Assembly (NCBI GenBank): GCA_002394525.1 | Contig: DGUF01000128.1 | Span: forward strand, 1-6,797 | DNA length: 6,797 nt | Origin: Lachnospiraceae bacterium UBA4317 | Lineage (GTDB): Bacteria; Bacillota_A; Clostridia; Lachnospirales; Lachnospiraceae | Reading direction: 5' to 3' | Shown: positions 1-6,732 of the stretch, one piece after another | Layout: each line of letters begins with the position of its first letter | How positions within the stretch are numbered: the stretch's first letter is position 1 | Position numbers and translations under genes: made by a program | Notes under the pieces: generated by a model | The model's database searches: none | The model's input: only the letters and a program-made list of their open reading frames with translations | What the model was told of the DNA's origin: nothing

Positions 1-2
1 AG

Positions 3-2363
3 ATCATCACCTTCGGCACCATGGCGGCCCGGGGCGTCATCCGGGATGTCGGCCGGGTCATGGACCTGCCCTACGGCTTTGTCGATTCCATTTCCAAGAT
101 GGTCCCCCAGGAGCTGGGGATCACCCTGGAGAAGGCCCTGAAGCAGAGCCCGGACCTGCGCGCCTCCTATGAAAAGGACGACCGGGTCCACAAGCTGATC
201 GACATGAGCCTGCGCCTGGAGGGCCTGCCCCGGCACGCCTCCGTCCACGCCGCCGGCGTCGTCATCTGTTCGGAGCCCGCGGAGGACCTGGTCCCCCTGG
301 CCAGGGCCCAGGACGGATCAACCACCACCCAGTTCCCCATGACCACGATCGAGGAGCTGGGCCTGCTCAAGATGGACTTCCTGGGCCTGCGCACCCTCAC
401 GGTCATCCAGAATGCGGTCGATATGGCCAATCACTCGATCGCTCTCGCCGGAGGAGCCTACCCGCCCTCCGAGCCCGCCGTCAGCGCCGTGCGCCCCTCG
501 GAAAATCCCCTGGGCCCCGTGGTCTCCATGGATGCCCTGGATTACGCCGACCCCAATATCTACCGCTATATTTCCTCCGGCAGGACGGACGGGATCTTCC
601 AGCTGGAATCCGGCGGCATGCAGGGCTTCATGAAGGAACTGAGACCGGAGAATTTCGAGGATATCATAGCCGGCATCTCCCTCTACCGGCCGGGCCCCAT
701 GGACTTCATCCCCCAGTACATCCGGGGCAAGAACAACCGGGACGCGGTCAGCTATGCCTGCCCGGAGCTCCAGCCCATCCTGGAGCCCACCTACGGCTGT
801 ATCGTCTACCAGGAGCAGGTCATGCAGATCGTCCGCGACCTGGGCGGCTACACCCTGGGCCGGAGCGACCTGGTCCGCCGCGCCATGAGTAAAAAGAAGC
901 AGAAGGTCATGGAGCAGGAGCGCCGCAATTTTGTCTACGGCAATCCGGAGGAGGGAGTCCCCGGCTGTGTGGCCCGCGGGATCGACGAAAAGGTCGCCTC
1001 CGGGATCTACGACACCATGATGGACTTCGCCAAGTATGCCTTCAACAAGTCCCACGCCGCCTGCTACGCCGTCGTGGCCTACCAGACCGCCTGGCTCAAG
1101 TACTACTATCCCATGGAATTCATGGCGGCCCTCATGACCTCGGTCATCGACCACCCGACCAAGGTCGCCTCCTACATCCTGGCCTGCCGGTCCATGAAGA
1201 TCCGGATCCTGCCGCCCGACATCAACGAGGGCGAGGCAGGTTTCTCCGTCTCTCCCGACGGCATCCGCTATGCCCTGACCGCCATCAAGGGAGTCGGCCG
1301 GCCCGTGATCGACGCCGTCGTGAACGAACGCCGCCTGCGGGGGCCCTACCGGGACCTTCGCGACTTTCTGACCCGCATGGCCTCCCAGGAAAAGGACGTC
1401 AACCGCCGGACCGTGGAAAACTTTATCAAGGCCGGCGCCCTGGACTGCCTGGGCGGGACCAGAAAACAGCTCATGAGCGTCTACGTCCGCATCCTGGACG
1501 ACCTCCAGAGCTCCAAAAAGAACGACATGGCGGGCCAGATGTCCCTCTTTGACATCGCGGACGAGGAGGACAAAAAGGACTACGAGATCCGCATGCCCGA
1601 CGTCGGCGAATTCCCCGATGAGCTCAGACTCTCTTTTGAAAAGGAAGTCCTGGGCATTTACGTCAGCGGCCACCCCCTCCAGGCCTACGAGGGGCTCTGG
1701 CGCAGCCGCGTCACCGCCACGGCCGCCGACTTCGTCCTGGACGAAGACGCCGGGGGGCCGGATGCCCCCGCTTCGCCGGGGCAGACCGTCAGCCCCGCCT
1801 CCCCGGGAGGAGACGGAACGGGAAGGGGCGGCTACGGCGGACAGACCGGAGCCGGCAGACCCGACGGCCGCCTGACCGACCGCCAGAAGGCCGTGATCGG
1901 CGGCATCATCACCGAAAAAAAGATCAAATATACCAAAAATGACCAGGTCATGGCCTTCCTCACGATCGAGGACATGACCGGGTCCGTCGAGGTCATCGTC
2001 TTTCCCCGCACCTACGAGGAGAGCTCCGAGATCCTCAACGAGGACGCCAGAGTCTTTCTCCAGGGCCGCGTCTCCCTCGAGGAGGAAAAGGACGGCAAGC
2101 TCATCGCCGAGAAGATCATCTCCTTTGACGATGTCCCCCGCCGGCTCTGGGTCCGCTTTCCCTCCTTCGAGGCCTGGAAGAGCGCCGAACAGAAGGTGCT
2201 GGGCGTCGTCGCGGCCCACGGAGGCCGCGACCAGGTCGTCATCTACATTGAGGACCGCAAGGCCAGGAAGACCCTGCCCCCGGGCCAGGGCATCCGGGCC
2301 GACCGGGCCGCCATGGACCTGCTGGCGCAGATCTGCGGACAGAAAAACGTCGTTCTCCAGTGA
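3..2363 (+). CDS. dnaE: DNA polymerase III subunit alpha, 5'-truncated by the window edge
   Basis: Catalytic subunit of the replicative DNA polymerase III (family C), acting in the cytoplasm at the fork. The frame is already open at base 3 and reads IITFGTMAARGVIRDVGRV, a core DnaE motif, so the gene starts outside; by comparison with E. coli DnaE about 430 residues are missing, including the PHP domain and the first two catalytic aspartates. Numbering from the Met at base 21: D119 in KMDFLGLRTLTVI is the third catalytic aspartate (D555 in E. coli). The fingers region contains GIFQLESGGM (191-200), LYRPGPMDFIPQYI (221-234), TYGCIVYQEQVMQ (257-269) and FNKSHAACYAVVAYQ (341-355). A helix-hairpin-helix lies near 417-436 (AIKGVG). 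QMSLF at 506-510 fits the sliding-clamp binding consensus. An OB-fold spans about 625-702, and a C-terminal domain 706-780. Two proline- or glycine-rich insertions (about 138-170 and 576-618) look lineage-specific. The gene ends at TGA directly before a strong terminator. Identification is very secure; it is DnaE-type, not Gram-positive PolC, because no exonuclease domain interrupts it. Confidence 0.97.
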   Translation: MITFGTMAARGVIRDVGRVMDLPYGFVDSISKMVPQELGITLEKALKQSPDLRASYEKDDRVHKLIDMSLRLEGLPRHASVHAAGVVICSEPAEDLVPLARAQDGSTTTQFPMTTIEELGLLKMDFLGLRTLTVIQNAVDMANHSIALAGGAYPPSEPAVSAVRPSENPLGPVVSMDALDYADPNIYRYISSGRTDGIFQLESGGMQGFMKELRPENFEDIIAGISLYRPGPMDFIPQYIRGKNNRDAVSYACPELQPILEPTYGCIVYQEQVMQIVRDLGGYTLGRSDLVRRAMSKKKQKVMEQERRNFVYGNPEEGVPGCVARGIDEKVASGIYDTMMDFAKYAFNKSHAACYAVVAYQTAWLKYYYPMEFMAALMTSVIDHPTKVASYILACRSMKIRILPPDINEGEAGFSVSPDGIRYALTAIKGVGRPVIDAVVNERRLRGPYRDLRDFLTRMASQEKDVNRRTVENFIKAGALDCLGGTRKQLMSVYVRILDDLQSSKKNDMAGQMSLFDIADEEDKKDYEIRMPDVGEFPDELRLSFEKEVLGIYVSGHPLQAYEGLWRSRVTATAADFVLDEDAGGPDAPASPGQTVSPASPGGDGTGRGGYGGQTGAGRPDGRLTDRQKAVIGGIITEKKIKYTKNDQVMAFLTIEDMTGSVEVIVFPRTYEESSEILNEDARVFLQGRVSLEEEKDGKLIAEKIISFDDVPRRLWVRFPSFEAWKSAEQKVLGVVAAHGGRDQVVIYIEDRKARKTLPPGQGIRADRAAMDLLAQICGQKNVVLQ

Positions 2364-2366
2364 GCC

Positions 2367-2412
2367 AAAAAACCCCCGTCAGAAGGCTTTCGCCTTCTGA
2401 CGGGGGTTTTTG
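2367..2412. terminator. Bidirectional intrinsic terminator between convergent dnaE and hydA
   Basis: The arms 2368-2387 and 2392-2411 pair perfectly over 20 bp around a four-base loop (TTTC). The inner part is GC-rich (CCCCC against GGGGG), and the outer part is an A-run facing a T-run. Read on the plus strand, the T-run at 2407-2411 ends the hairpin 4 bases after the dnaE stop codon. Read on the minus strand, the complement of the A-run at 2367-2372 supplies a U-tract, so hydCBA transcripts can stop here as well. Weak pairing continues outward past a bulged A2367 into the dnaE stop codon. The geometry is what a shared terminator between convergent genes should look like; function in each direction is inferred. 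Confidence 0.93.
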
Positions 2413-2524
2413 GTTCAGTTTTTCCGGCTATGCGCTCGTCGGAGCGGCATCCCTCAGCTGCTGCCGGCGGGAGCCGTCAGACCAGCGGATCAATGAGTCA
2501 GAATGAAACGTCCGAATTGACTGA
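2412..2524. other. Intergenic spacer between the terminator and hydA, no gene seen
   Basis: About 112 bases follow the terminator before the hydA stop codon. No reading frame with a ribosome binding site is visible on either strand. A small imperfect hairpin (2461-2480: CTG/CAG and CGGC/GCCG with one internal mismatch and a GGGA loop) lacks a T-run and is probably chance. This stretch is the 3' untranslated region of the hydCBA transcript if that transcript ends at 2367-2412. Confidence 0.7.
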
Positions 2525-4225
2525 TCAGTGCTTATGATAATGGACGTGGAGCAGCTCATGCACTCTGCCCTTGAGGAGTCCGCCGTAGAGCTGGTCCATG
2601 AGCGGGTTGTCCTGAGAGCGCTTGATGGTGCTGACGCGGTCGGACCTGTAGAGGCCTTCGCCGCGCTTCTCCCTGTGGCGGCGGGAGATGTAGGGCTGGC
2701 CGGCGCCGCTGATGCAGCCGCCGGGGCAGGCCATGACTTCGACCAGGTCGTAGTCGGCCTCGCCGGCTTTGATCTGTTCCATCAGACGGTCGGCGTTGGC
2801 CAGGCCGCTGACAACGGCGATCTTGAGGTCGCGGTCGCCGAAGGGGATGATGGCCTCTTTGACCTCCTCCATGCCGCGGACGCCGGTGTAGGCGATCTGG
2901 CGGAGGGTGGTGCGGGAGTTGTCGTTGGACACCTTGCGGAGGACAGCCTCTGTGACACCGCCGGTGACACCGAAGATGATGGCCGCGCCGGACATGGTGC
3001 CGAAGGGCAGGTCGACGGACTCGGGCTCGAGCTCGTCAAAGACGATGCCGGACTCGTGGATCATGCGGATCAGCTCCTGGGTCGTGATGACGTCGTCGGT
3101 AGCGGGTCCGTAGATGGTCTTGAACTCGTCGCGCTTGCACTCGAACTTCTTGGCGGTGCAGGGCATGAGGGCGACGTGATAGTGTTTTTTCTTGCCTGCG
3201 GGGAGGTTCTCGCGGAAGTGTGCCTTGATGACCGCGGAGAACATGCTCATGGGAGAGCGGCAGGTGGAAACGTGGTCGAGCAGGTCGGGGTGCTTCTTCT
3301 CCACGAACTGGACCCATGCGGGGCAGCAGGAGGTGAAGAGGGGAAGGGTGCCGCCGTTCTGCAGGCGGTCGACGAACTCGTTGGCCTCTTCGATGACGGT
3401 CAGGTCGGCGCCGGTGGAGGTGTCATAGACCTGGTCAAAGCCCATGCGGTGCAGGGCGGAGACGATGCGGCTCATGGAGTTTTCGCCGGTGTCGAGGCCC
3501 ATCTCCTTGCCGATGCCCACGCGGACGGCGGGAGCGATCTCGCAGGTGACGAAGACGTTCGGATCATCCAGCATATCCCAGACCCTGGCTGTGTCGTCGC
3601 GGATGGTCAGGGCGCCGGTCGGACATGCCGCCGCGCACTGGCCGCAGCCGACGCAGAGGGATTCGGACAGGGGCTGGTTGAAGGCTGTGCTGATCGTGGC
3701 GTTGGATCCGCGGAAGGCGAAGTCGATCGCGCCGACGTGCTGGATCTCATTGCACTCGCGGACGCAGTCGCCGCAGAGGATGCACTTGCCGGGATCGCGG
3801 ATGATGCTGGGAGAGGACTCATCCTTCTCAACATCCTGTTTGGTATTGGGGAAGCGGACATCGCCGATACCGAACTGCTTGGCCAGATCCTGGAGCTTGC
3901 AGTTGCCGCTGTTGCTGCAGGACGTGCAGTCGCGGCAGTGCTCGGCGAGCAGGAGCTCAAGGATGTTTTTGCGGTAGCGGCGGATGCGGCCTGTATTGGT
4001 CTTGATCCGCATGCCCTTCTTGGGCAGGGTGGAACATGCCGCCATCAGTCTGCCGCGCTCATCCTCGACCATGCACATGCGGCAGGCGCCGTAGATCGAC
4101 AGGTCCGAGTGGTAGCAGAAGACGGGCAGGATGATGCCGGCCTTGCTGATGACTTCGAGGAGGTTGCGCTCATTCTCGATTTCCACCACGACGCCGTCGA
4201 CGATCATGATATTGTCAGATTTCAT
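2525..4225 (-). CDS. hydA: [FeFe]-hydrogenase catalytic subunit HydA (NAD-linked multimeric type)
   Basis: Reversible H2 formation at the H-cluster, as the catalytic subunit of a cytoplasmic HydABC complex. Domain order: N-terminal [2Fe-2S] ferredoxin (C37, C48, C51, C64); His/Cys [4Fe-4S] domain (H96, C100, C103, C109, in the typical HCRDC...C...GNCKLQ arrangement); two [4Fe-4S] ferredoxin motifs (C148/151/154/158 and C191/194/197/201); then the H-domain. H-cluster motifs are FTSCCPAW (C300 as proton-relay Cys, C301 as ligand), MPCTAKK (C356, K359) and EVMACPGGC (C500, C504). E280, E283 and S320 fall where the proton-path residues of Clostridium pasteurianum CpI sit (offset of one). No catalytic residue appears lost. 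The protein has 566 residues and ends shortly after the small-subunit-like segment (YGGLLKGRVHELLHVHY), so it lacks the extra C-terminal [2Fe-2S] domain of Thermotoga maritima HydA. Variants are GAGQP instead of the common GGGQP, and C363 after the second motif. It is last in the operon, and its SD lies within the hydB end. Family assignment is secure; bifurcating versus simple NADH dependence is inferred from the partners. Confidence 0.96.
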   Translation of the reverse strand: MKSDNIMIVDGVVVEIENERNLLEVISKAGIILPVFCYHSDLSIYGACRMCMVEDERGRLMAACSTLPKKGMRIKTNTGRIRRYRKNILELLLAEHCRDCTSCSNSGNCKLQDLAKQFGIGDVRFPNTKQDVEKDESSPSIIRDPGKCILCGDCVRECNEIQHVGAIDFAFRGSNATISTAFNQPLSESLCVGCGQCAAACPTGALTIRDDTARVWDMLDDPNVFVTCEIAPAVRVGIGKEMGLDTGENSMSRIVSALHRMGFDQVYDTSTGADLTVIEEANEFVDRLQNGGTLPLFTSCCPAWVQFVEKKHPDLLDHVSTCRSPMSMFSAVIKAHFRENLPAGKKKHYHVALMPCTAKKFECKRDEFKTIYGPATDDVITTQELIRMIHESGIVFDELEPESVDLPFGTMSGAAIIFGVTGGVTEAVLRKVSNDNSRTTLRQIAYTGVRGMEEVKEAIIPFGDRDLKIAVVSGLANADRLMEQIKAGEADYDLVEVMACPGGCISGAGQPYISRRHREKRGEGLYRSDRVSTIKRSQDNPLMDQLYGGLLKGRVHELLHVHYHKH

Positions 4226-4228
4226 AGG

Positions 4229-6115
4229 TTACGCCTCCTCTCTGATCGCTTTGAAGTTGCAGTTTGCGATACAGGCGCCGCACTTGATGCACTTGTCCTG
4301 ATCGATGACGTGAGGTTCCTTGACCTTGCCGCTGATCGCGCCCACAGGGCAGTTGCGCGCACACTTGGTGCAGCCCTTGCAGAGCTCGGGATCGATGTGG
4401 AAGCGGCGGAGCTTGGAACATACGCCCGCGGGACAGCGCTTGTCATAAATGTGGGCCTCGTACTCCTCGCGGAAGTTCTTGAGCGTGGAGATGACGGGGT
4501 TGGGAGCGGACTTGCCCAGACCGCAGAGGGCGGTGTTGGAGATGGTGTCGGCCAGCTCCTCGAGCAGCTCGATATCGCCGTCGCGGCCCTTGCCGTCGAC
4601 GATGCGCTCCAGGATCTCCAGCATGCGCTTGGTGCCTTCGCGGCAGGGGACGCACTTACCGCAGGATTCGTTCTGGGTGAAGCTCATGAAGAAGCGGGCG
4701 ACCTCGACCATGCAGGTGTGCTCGTCCATGACGACCAGACCGCCGGAGCCGATCATGGCGCCGACCTTCTTGAGGGAGTCGAAGTCGAGAGGAAGATCCA
4801 GGTCCTTTTCGGTCAGACATCCGCCAGAGGGACCGCCGATCTGGACGGCCTTGAACTTGGTGCCGCCGCGCATGCCGCCGCCGATGTCAAAGATGACCTC
4901 GCGCAGGGTCGTGCCCATGGGGACTTCGATCAGGCCGGTGTTCTTGATGGTGCCGGTCAGGGCGAAGGCCTTGGTGCCGGGGCTGTTCTGAGGGCCGATG
5001 CTGCGGTACCACTGGGCGCCGCGGTTGATGATCATGGGGACGTTCGCGTAGGTCTCGACGTTGTTGAGGTTGGTGGGCTTGTCAAACAGGCCGTGCTCGA
5101 CGGTTCTGGGCGGCTTGACGCGGGGCATGCCGCGCTTGCCCTCGATCGAGGCGGTCAGAGCGGAACCTTCGCCGCAGACAAAGGCGCCGGCGCCGCGGTT
5201 GATATAAATATGGAATTTCTTGCCGGAACCCAGGATGTTGTCGCCAAGGATGCCGTACTCTTCGCACTTGCGGATGGCTTCACGCAGACGGTCGACTGCC
5301 AGCGGATACTCCGCGCGGACATAGATATAGCCGATCTCGGAATTGATGGCGATACCGGCGATGATCATGCCCTCGAGCAGGCGGAAGGGGTCGCCTTCCA
5401 TGACGGACCGGTCCATGAACGCGCCCGGGTCGCCTTCGTCGCCGTTGCAGACGATGTAGTGAGGATACTCCTTCTGGCGGGCGCAGGATGCCCACTTGTC
5501 GCCGGCAGGGAAGCCGCCGCCCCCGCGTCCGCGGAGATTGGATTCCTTGATCTCGTTGATGATGTCCTCGGGGGTCATCTCAAAGAGAGCCTTCTCCAGG
5601 GCCGTGAAGCCGTCGATGGAAATGTAGCCCTTGATGGAATCGGCGTTGACGCGGCCGGTATTTTCCAGAACCAGACGGGTCTGCTTGCTGTAGAAGGGGA
5701 TGTCCTCCTGGCGGGCATAGACCTCGCCGTCCTGCTTGTAGGCCAGGCGCTCGATCAGCTCACCGCCGATGATGGTCTTGTCCACGATCTCTTCGCAGTC
5801 CTCGAGCTTGACCTTGGTGTAGAGCCAGCCCTGGGGCATGAGGCGGATCAGGGGACCCATCTCGCAGAAGCCGTGACATCCGCTCTTTTTGAGGCCGACT
5901 CTCTCCTCGTGGTGGTCTTCCTCCATGAGGTCGACGTCTACGGGAAGACCGCGCTCCTCCATCAGCTCCTTGAGCCGGTCATAGATCTGCAGGGATCCGC
6001 CGGCGACACATCCGGTTCCGCCGCAGACAAAGATGCGGCGATTTTCCAGTGAGAGGGCCTTCTTGCAGACACTTCGCAGCGCGATCAGGTCACCTCTTTT
6101 TCTCAGTTTTGTCAT
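4229..6115 (-). CDS. hydB: NADH-binding flavoprotein subunit HydB of the trimeric [FeFe]-hydrogenase (NuoF-like)
   Basis: Oxidises or reduces NAD(H) at FMN and passes electrons between HydC and HydA; the site where electron bifurcation is thought to occur in HydABC enzymes. Domains in 628 residues: N-terminal thioredoxin-like [2Fe-2S] domain (C31, C36, C80, C84); NuoF core with the glycine-rich FMN/NADH loop GRGGGGFPAGDKW (196-208), CNGDEGDPGAF (223-233) and GAGAFVCGEGSAL (308-320); NuoF-type [4Fe-4S] site (ESCGKCVPC: C485, C488, C491, plus C531); and a C-terminal two-cluster ferredoxin domain (C579/582/585/589 and C609/612/615/619). H555, C561 and C566 between the core and the ferredoxin tail look like extra metal ligands; from memory, HydB structures show a zinc site in this region. 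The ferredoxin tail and N-terminal domain separate it from complex I NuoF and match HydB/HymB/HndC proteins. The start is fixed by a strong SD. It lies 29 bases after hydC and 3 bases before hydA in the same operon. NAD versus NADP preference cannot be read with certainty. Confidence 0.96.
   Translation of the reverse strand: MTKLRKRGDLIALRSVCKKALSLENRRIFVCGGTGCVAGGSLQIYDRLKELMEERGLPVDVDLMEEDHHEERVGLKKSGCHGFCEMGPLIRLMPQGWLYTKVKLEDCEEIVDKTIIGGELIERLAYKQDGEVYARQEDIPFYSKQTRLVLENTGRVNADSIKGYISIDGFTALEKALFEMTPEDIINEIKESNLRGRGGGGFPAGDKWASCARQKEYPHYIVCNGDEGDPGAFMDRSVMEGDPFRLLEGMIIAGIAINSEIGYIYVRAEYPLAVDRLREAIRKCEEYGILGDNILGSGKKFHIYINRGAGAFVCGEGSALTASIEGKRGMPRVKPPRTVEHGLFDKPTNLNNVETYANVPMIINRGAQWYRSIGPQNSPGTKAFALTGTIKNTGLIEVPMGTTLREVIFDIGGGMRGGTKFKAVQIGGPSGGCLTEKDLDLPLDFDSLKKVGAMIGSGGLVVMDEHTCMVEVARFFMSFTQNESCGKCVPCREGTKRMLEILERIVDGKGRDGDIELLEELADTISNTALCGLGKSAPNPVISTLKNFREEYEAHIYDKRCPAGVCSKLRRFHIDPELCKGCTKCARNCPVGAISGKVKEPHVIDQDKCIKCGACIANCNFKAIREEA
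4234..4239 (-). promoter_or_regulatory. hydA ribosome binding site inside the hydB 3' end
   Basis: Minus-strand AGGAGG at 4239-4234, eight bases before the hydA ATG (4225-4223). It lies in the last Glu-Glu codons of hydB and just before the hydB stop TAA (4231-4229). Ribosomes finishing hydB therefore stop over the hydA start region, an arrangement suited to translational coupling and balanced HydB:HydA output. It also supports the Met start chosen for hydA. Confidence 0.85.
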
Positions 6116-6120
6116 GATAA

Positions 6121-6127
6121 ACCTCCT
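6121..6127 (-). promoter_or_regulatory. hydB ribosome binding site
   Basis: Minus-strand AGGAGGT at 6127-6121, five bases before the hydB ATG (6115-6113). It is a near-perfect match to the 16S anti-SD and lies wholly in the 29-base hydC-hydB spacer, so hydB should be translated efficiently and independently of hydC. It decides the start codon. Confidence 0.87.
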
Positions 6128-6144
6128 CGTGTGGTCGCGCCGGG

Positions 6145-6639
6145 TCAGGCGGATTCTTCGCTGCCGATACTGTCACGGATCTCCTTGAGCAGCTCCATAG
6201 CCCTGGCGGGAGTCATGGCGGGGTGCACCTCTCCGTTGATGGTCATGGCAGGCGCGAGGCCGCAGGCACCCAGACAGGAGACAGTCTCGACGGTGAACAG
6301 CAGGTCATCCGTCGTCTTTTTGTCTGCGGACAGACCCAGATCACCGCGCAGGGTATCCAGGATGGCCTGGGAGCCGCGGACATGACAGGCTGTGCCGTCG
6401 CAGCAGCGGATCACGTATTTCCCCTTGGGTTCCAGAGAGAAGTTTTCATAGAATGTCGCCACACCGTAGAGTCGGGCTTCTCCTATGCCGAGTTCCCTGG
6501 CCACATAGGGGAAGATCTCGCGGGGGAGATAGTGGTAGTGTTCCTGGATCTCCTGCAGGACGGCGATGGTGGATACTTCGCTCCTGGGATGTTTAGCAAG
6601 GATCTGATCCACAATCGTAAAATCAAATTGTTTTTCCAT
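6145..6639 (-). CDS. hydC: [2Fe-2S] subunit HydC of the trimeric [FeFe]-hydrogenase (NuoE-like)
   Basis: Small electron-transfer subunit that docks on HydB in the hydrogenase complex, homologous to NuoE of complex I. The 164-residue length is usual for the family. An N-terminal helical region (about 8-68, with the conserved stretch ARLYGVATFYENFSL at 55-69) is followed by a thioredoxin-like fold carrying one [2Fe-2S] cluster. The ligands are C80 and C85 (CDGTACHVRGS) and C122 and C126 (SCLGACGLAPAM). All four are present. C79, next to C80, is an extra cysteine of unknown importance. It is the first gene of the operon, and the order hydC-hydB-hydA is the one found in characterised HydABC loci such as that of Thermotoga maritima. 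An SD before the ATG and the lack of upstream in-frame coding signal support the start. Without the neighbours it could be mistaken for NuoE or HndA; the linked hydB and hydA settle its role. Confidence 0.95.
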   Translation of the reverse strand: MEKQFDFTIVDQILAKHPRSEVSTIAVLQEIQEHYHYLPREIFPYVARELGIGEARLYGVATFYENFSLEPKGKYVIRCCDGTACHVRGSQAILDTLRGDLGLSADKKTTDDLLFTVETVSCLGACGLAPAMTINGEVHPAMTPARAMELLKEIRDSIGSEESA

Positions 6640-6642
6640 GGC

Positions 6643-6650
6643 ACCTCCTT
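6643..6650 (-). promoter_or_regulatory. hydC ribosome binding site
   Basis: Minus-strand AAGGAGGT at 6650-6643, with only three bases before the ATG at 6639 (four if counted from AGGAGG). This is full complementarity to the 16S 3' end but slightly tighter than usual spacing. It supports the chosen start; no better initiator lies nearby. Confidence 0.82.
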
Positions 6651-6689
6651 CATTAGGTTCTGTCCCTGTCTGTTTTGAAATCCTGAAAA

Positions 6690-6718
6690 TATCCGGGGCA
6701 GGAACAGGCCCCCGGATA
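6690..6718 (-). promoter_or_regulatory. Hairpin in the hydC leader
   Basis: The arms 6690-6698 and 6710-6718 are complementary over 9 bp (core ATCCGGGG/CCCCGGAT) around an 11-base loop. On the minus strand the hairpin lies about 50 bases upstream of the hydC start and is followed by ATTTTC, a weak T-run. It could be a leaky attenuator, an mRNA-stabilising 5' structure or a protein-binding inverted repeat. The T-run is too short to call it a terminator. The structure is visible directly; any function is inferred. Confidence 0.45.
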
Positions 6719-6732
6719 GTCTCTGACGCAGA

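Noticed and set aside
318..2219. A 633-codon minus-strand open frame antisense to dnaE
   Set aside because: Same compositional shadow effect. It is Asp/Gly/Val-rich with no domain, lies opposite well-conserved dnaE motifs, and lacks its own convincing ribosome binding site.
2461..2480. Small hairpin downstream of hydA as an additional terminator
   Set aside because: Short interrupted stem with a mismatch and no T-run on either strand; the strong hairpin at 2367-2412 is the convincing terminator.
2520..2529. Perfect 10-base palindrome ACTGATCAGT covering the hydA stop codon
   Set aside because: Too short to form a meaningful hairpin, contains no loop or T-run, and such a palindrome is plausible by chance.
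3444..3977. A 177-codon plus-strand open frame inside hydA
   Set aside because: It lies wholly antisense to the ferredoxin domains and early H-domain of hydA, with no recognisable protein features.
2528..6052. An 1174-codon plus-strand open frame antisense to hydA and hydB
   Set aside because: It is codon-aligned with the two hyd genes, which share one frame. Antisense stops would need TTA, CTA or TCA sense codons, which are rare in such GC-rich genes. The translation is Ala/Val/Asp/Gly/Leu-rich with no recognisable domain, and it crosses a gene junction. The hyd proteins are unmistakable.
4229..6639. hydB and hydC as part of a respiratory complex I (NuoF and NuoE)
   Set aside because: HydB has the N-terminal [2Fe-2S] domain and C-terminal two-cluster ferredoxin domain absent from NuoF, and the next gene is an [FeFe]-hydrogenase; no other nuo genes are present.
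6657..6677. Repeated CTGT-like units in the hydC leader
   Set aside because: Three irregular four-base units with uneven spacing; no regular repeat or CRISPR-like structure.
6223..6678. A 151-codon plus-strand open frame over hydC and its leader
   Set aside because: Antisense to hydC, whose cluster ligands and SD are clear; no known motif in this translation.
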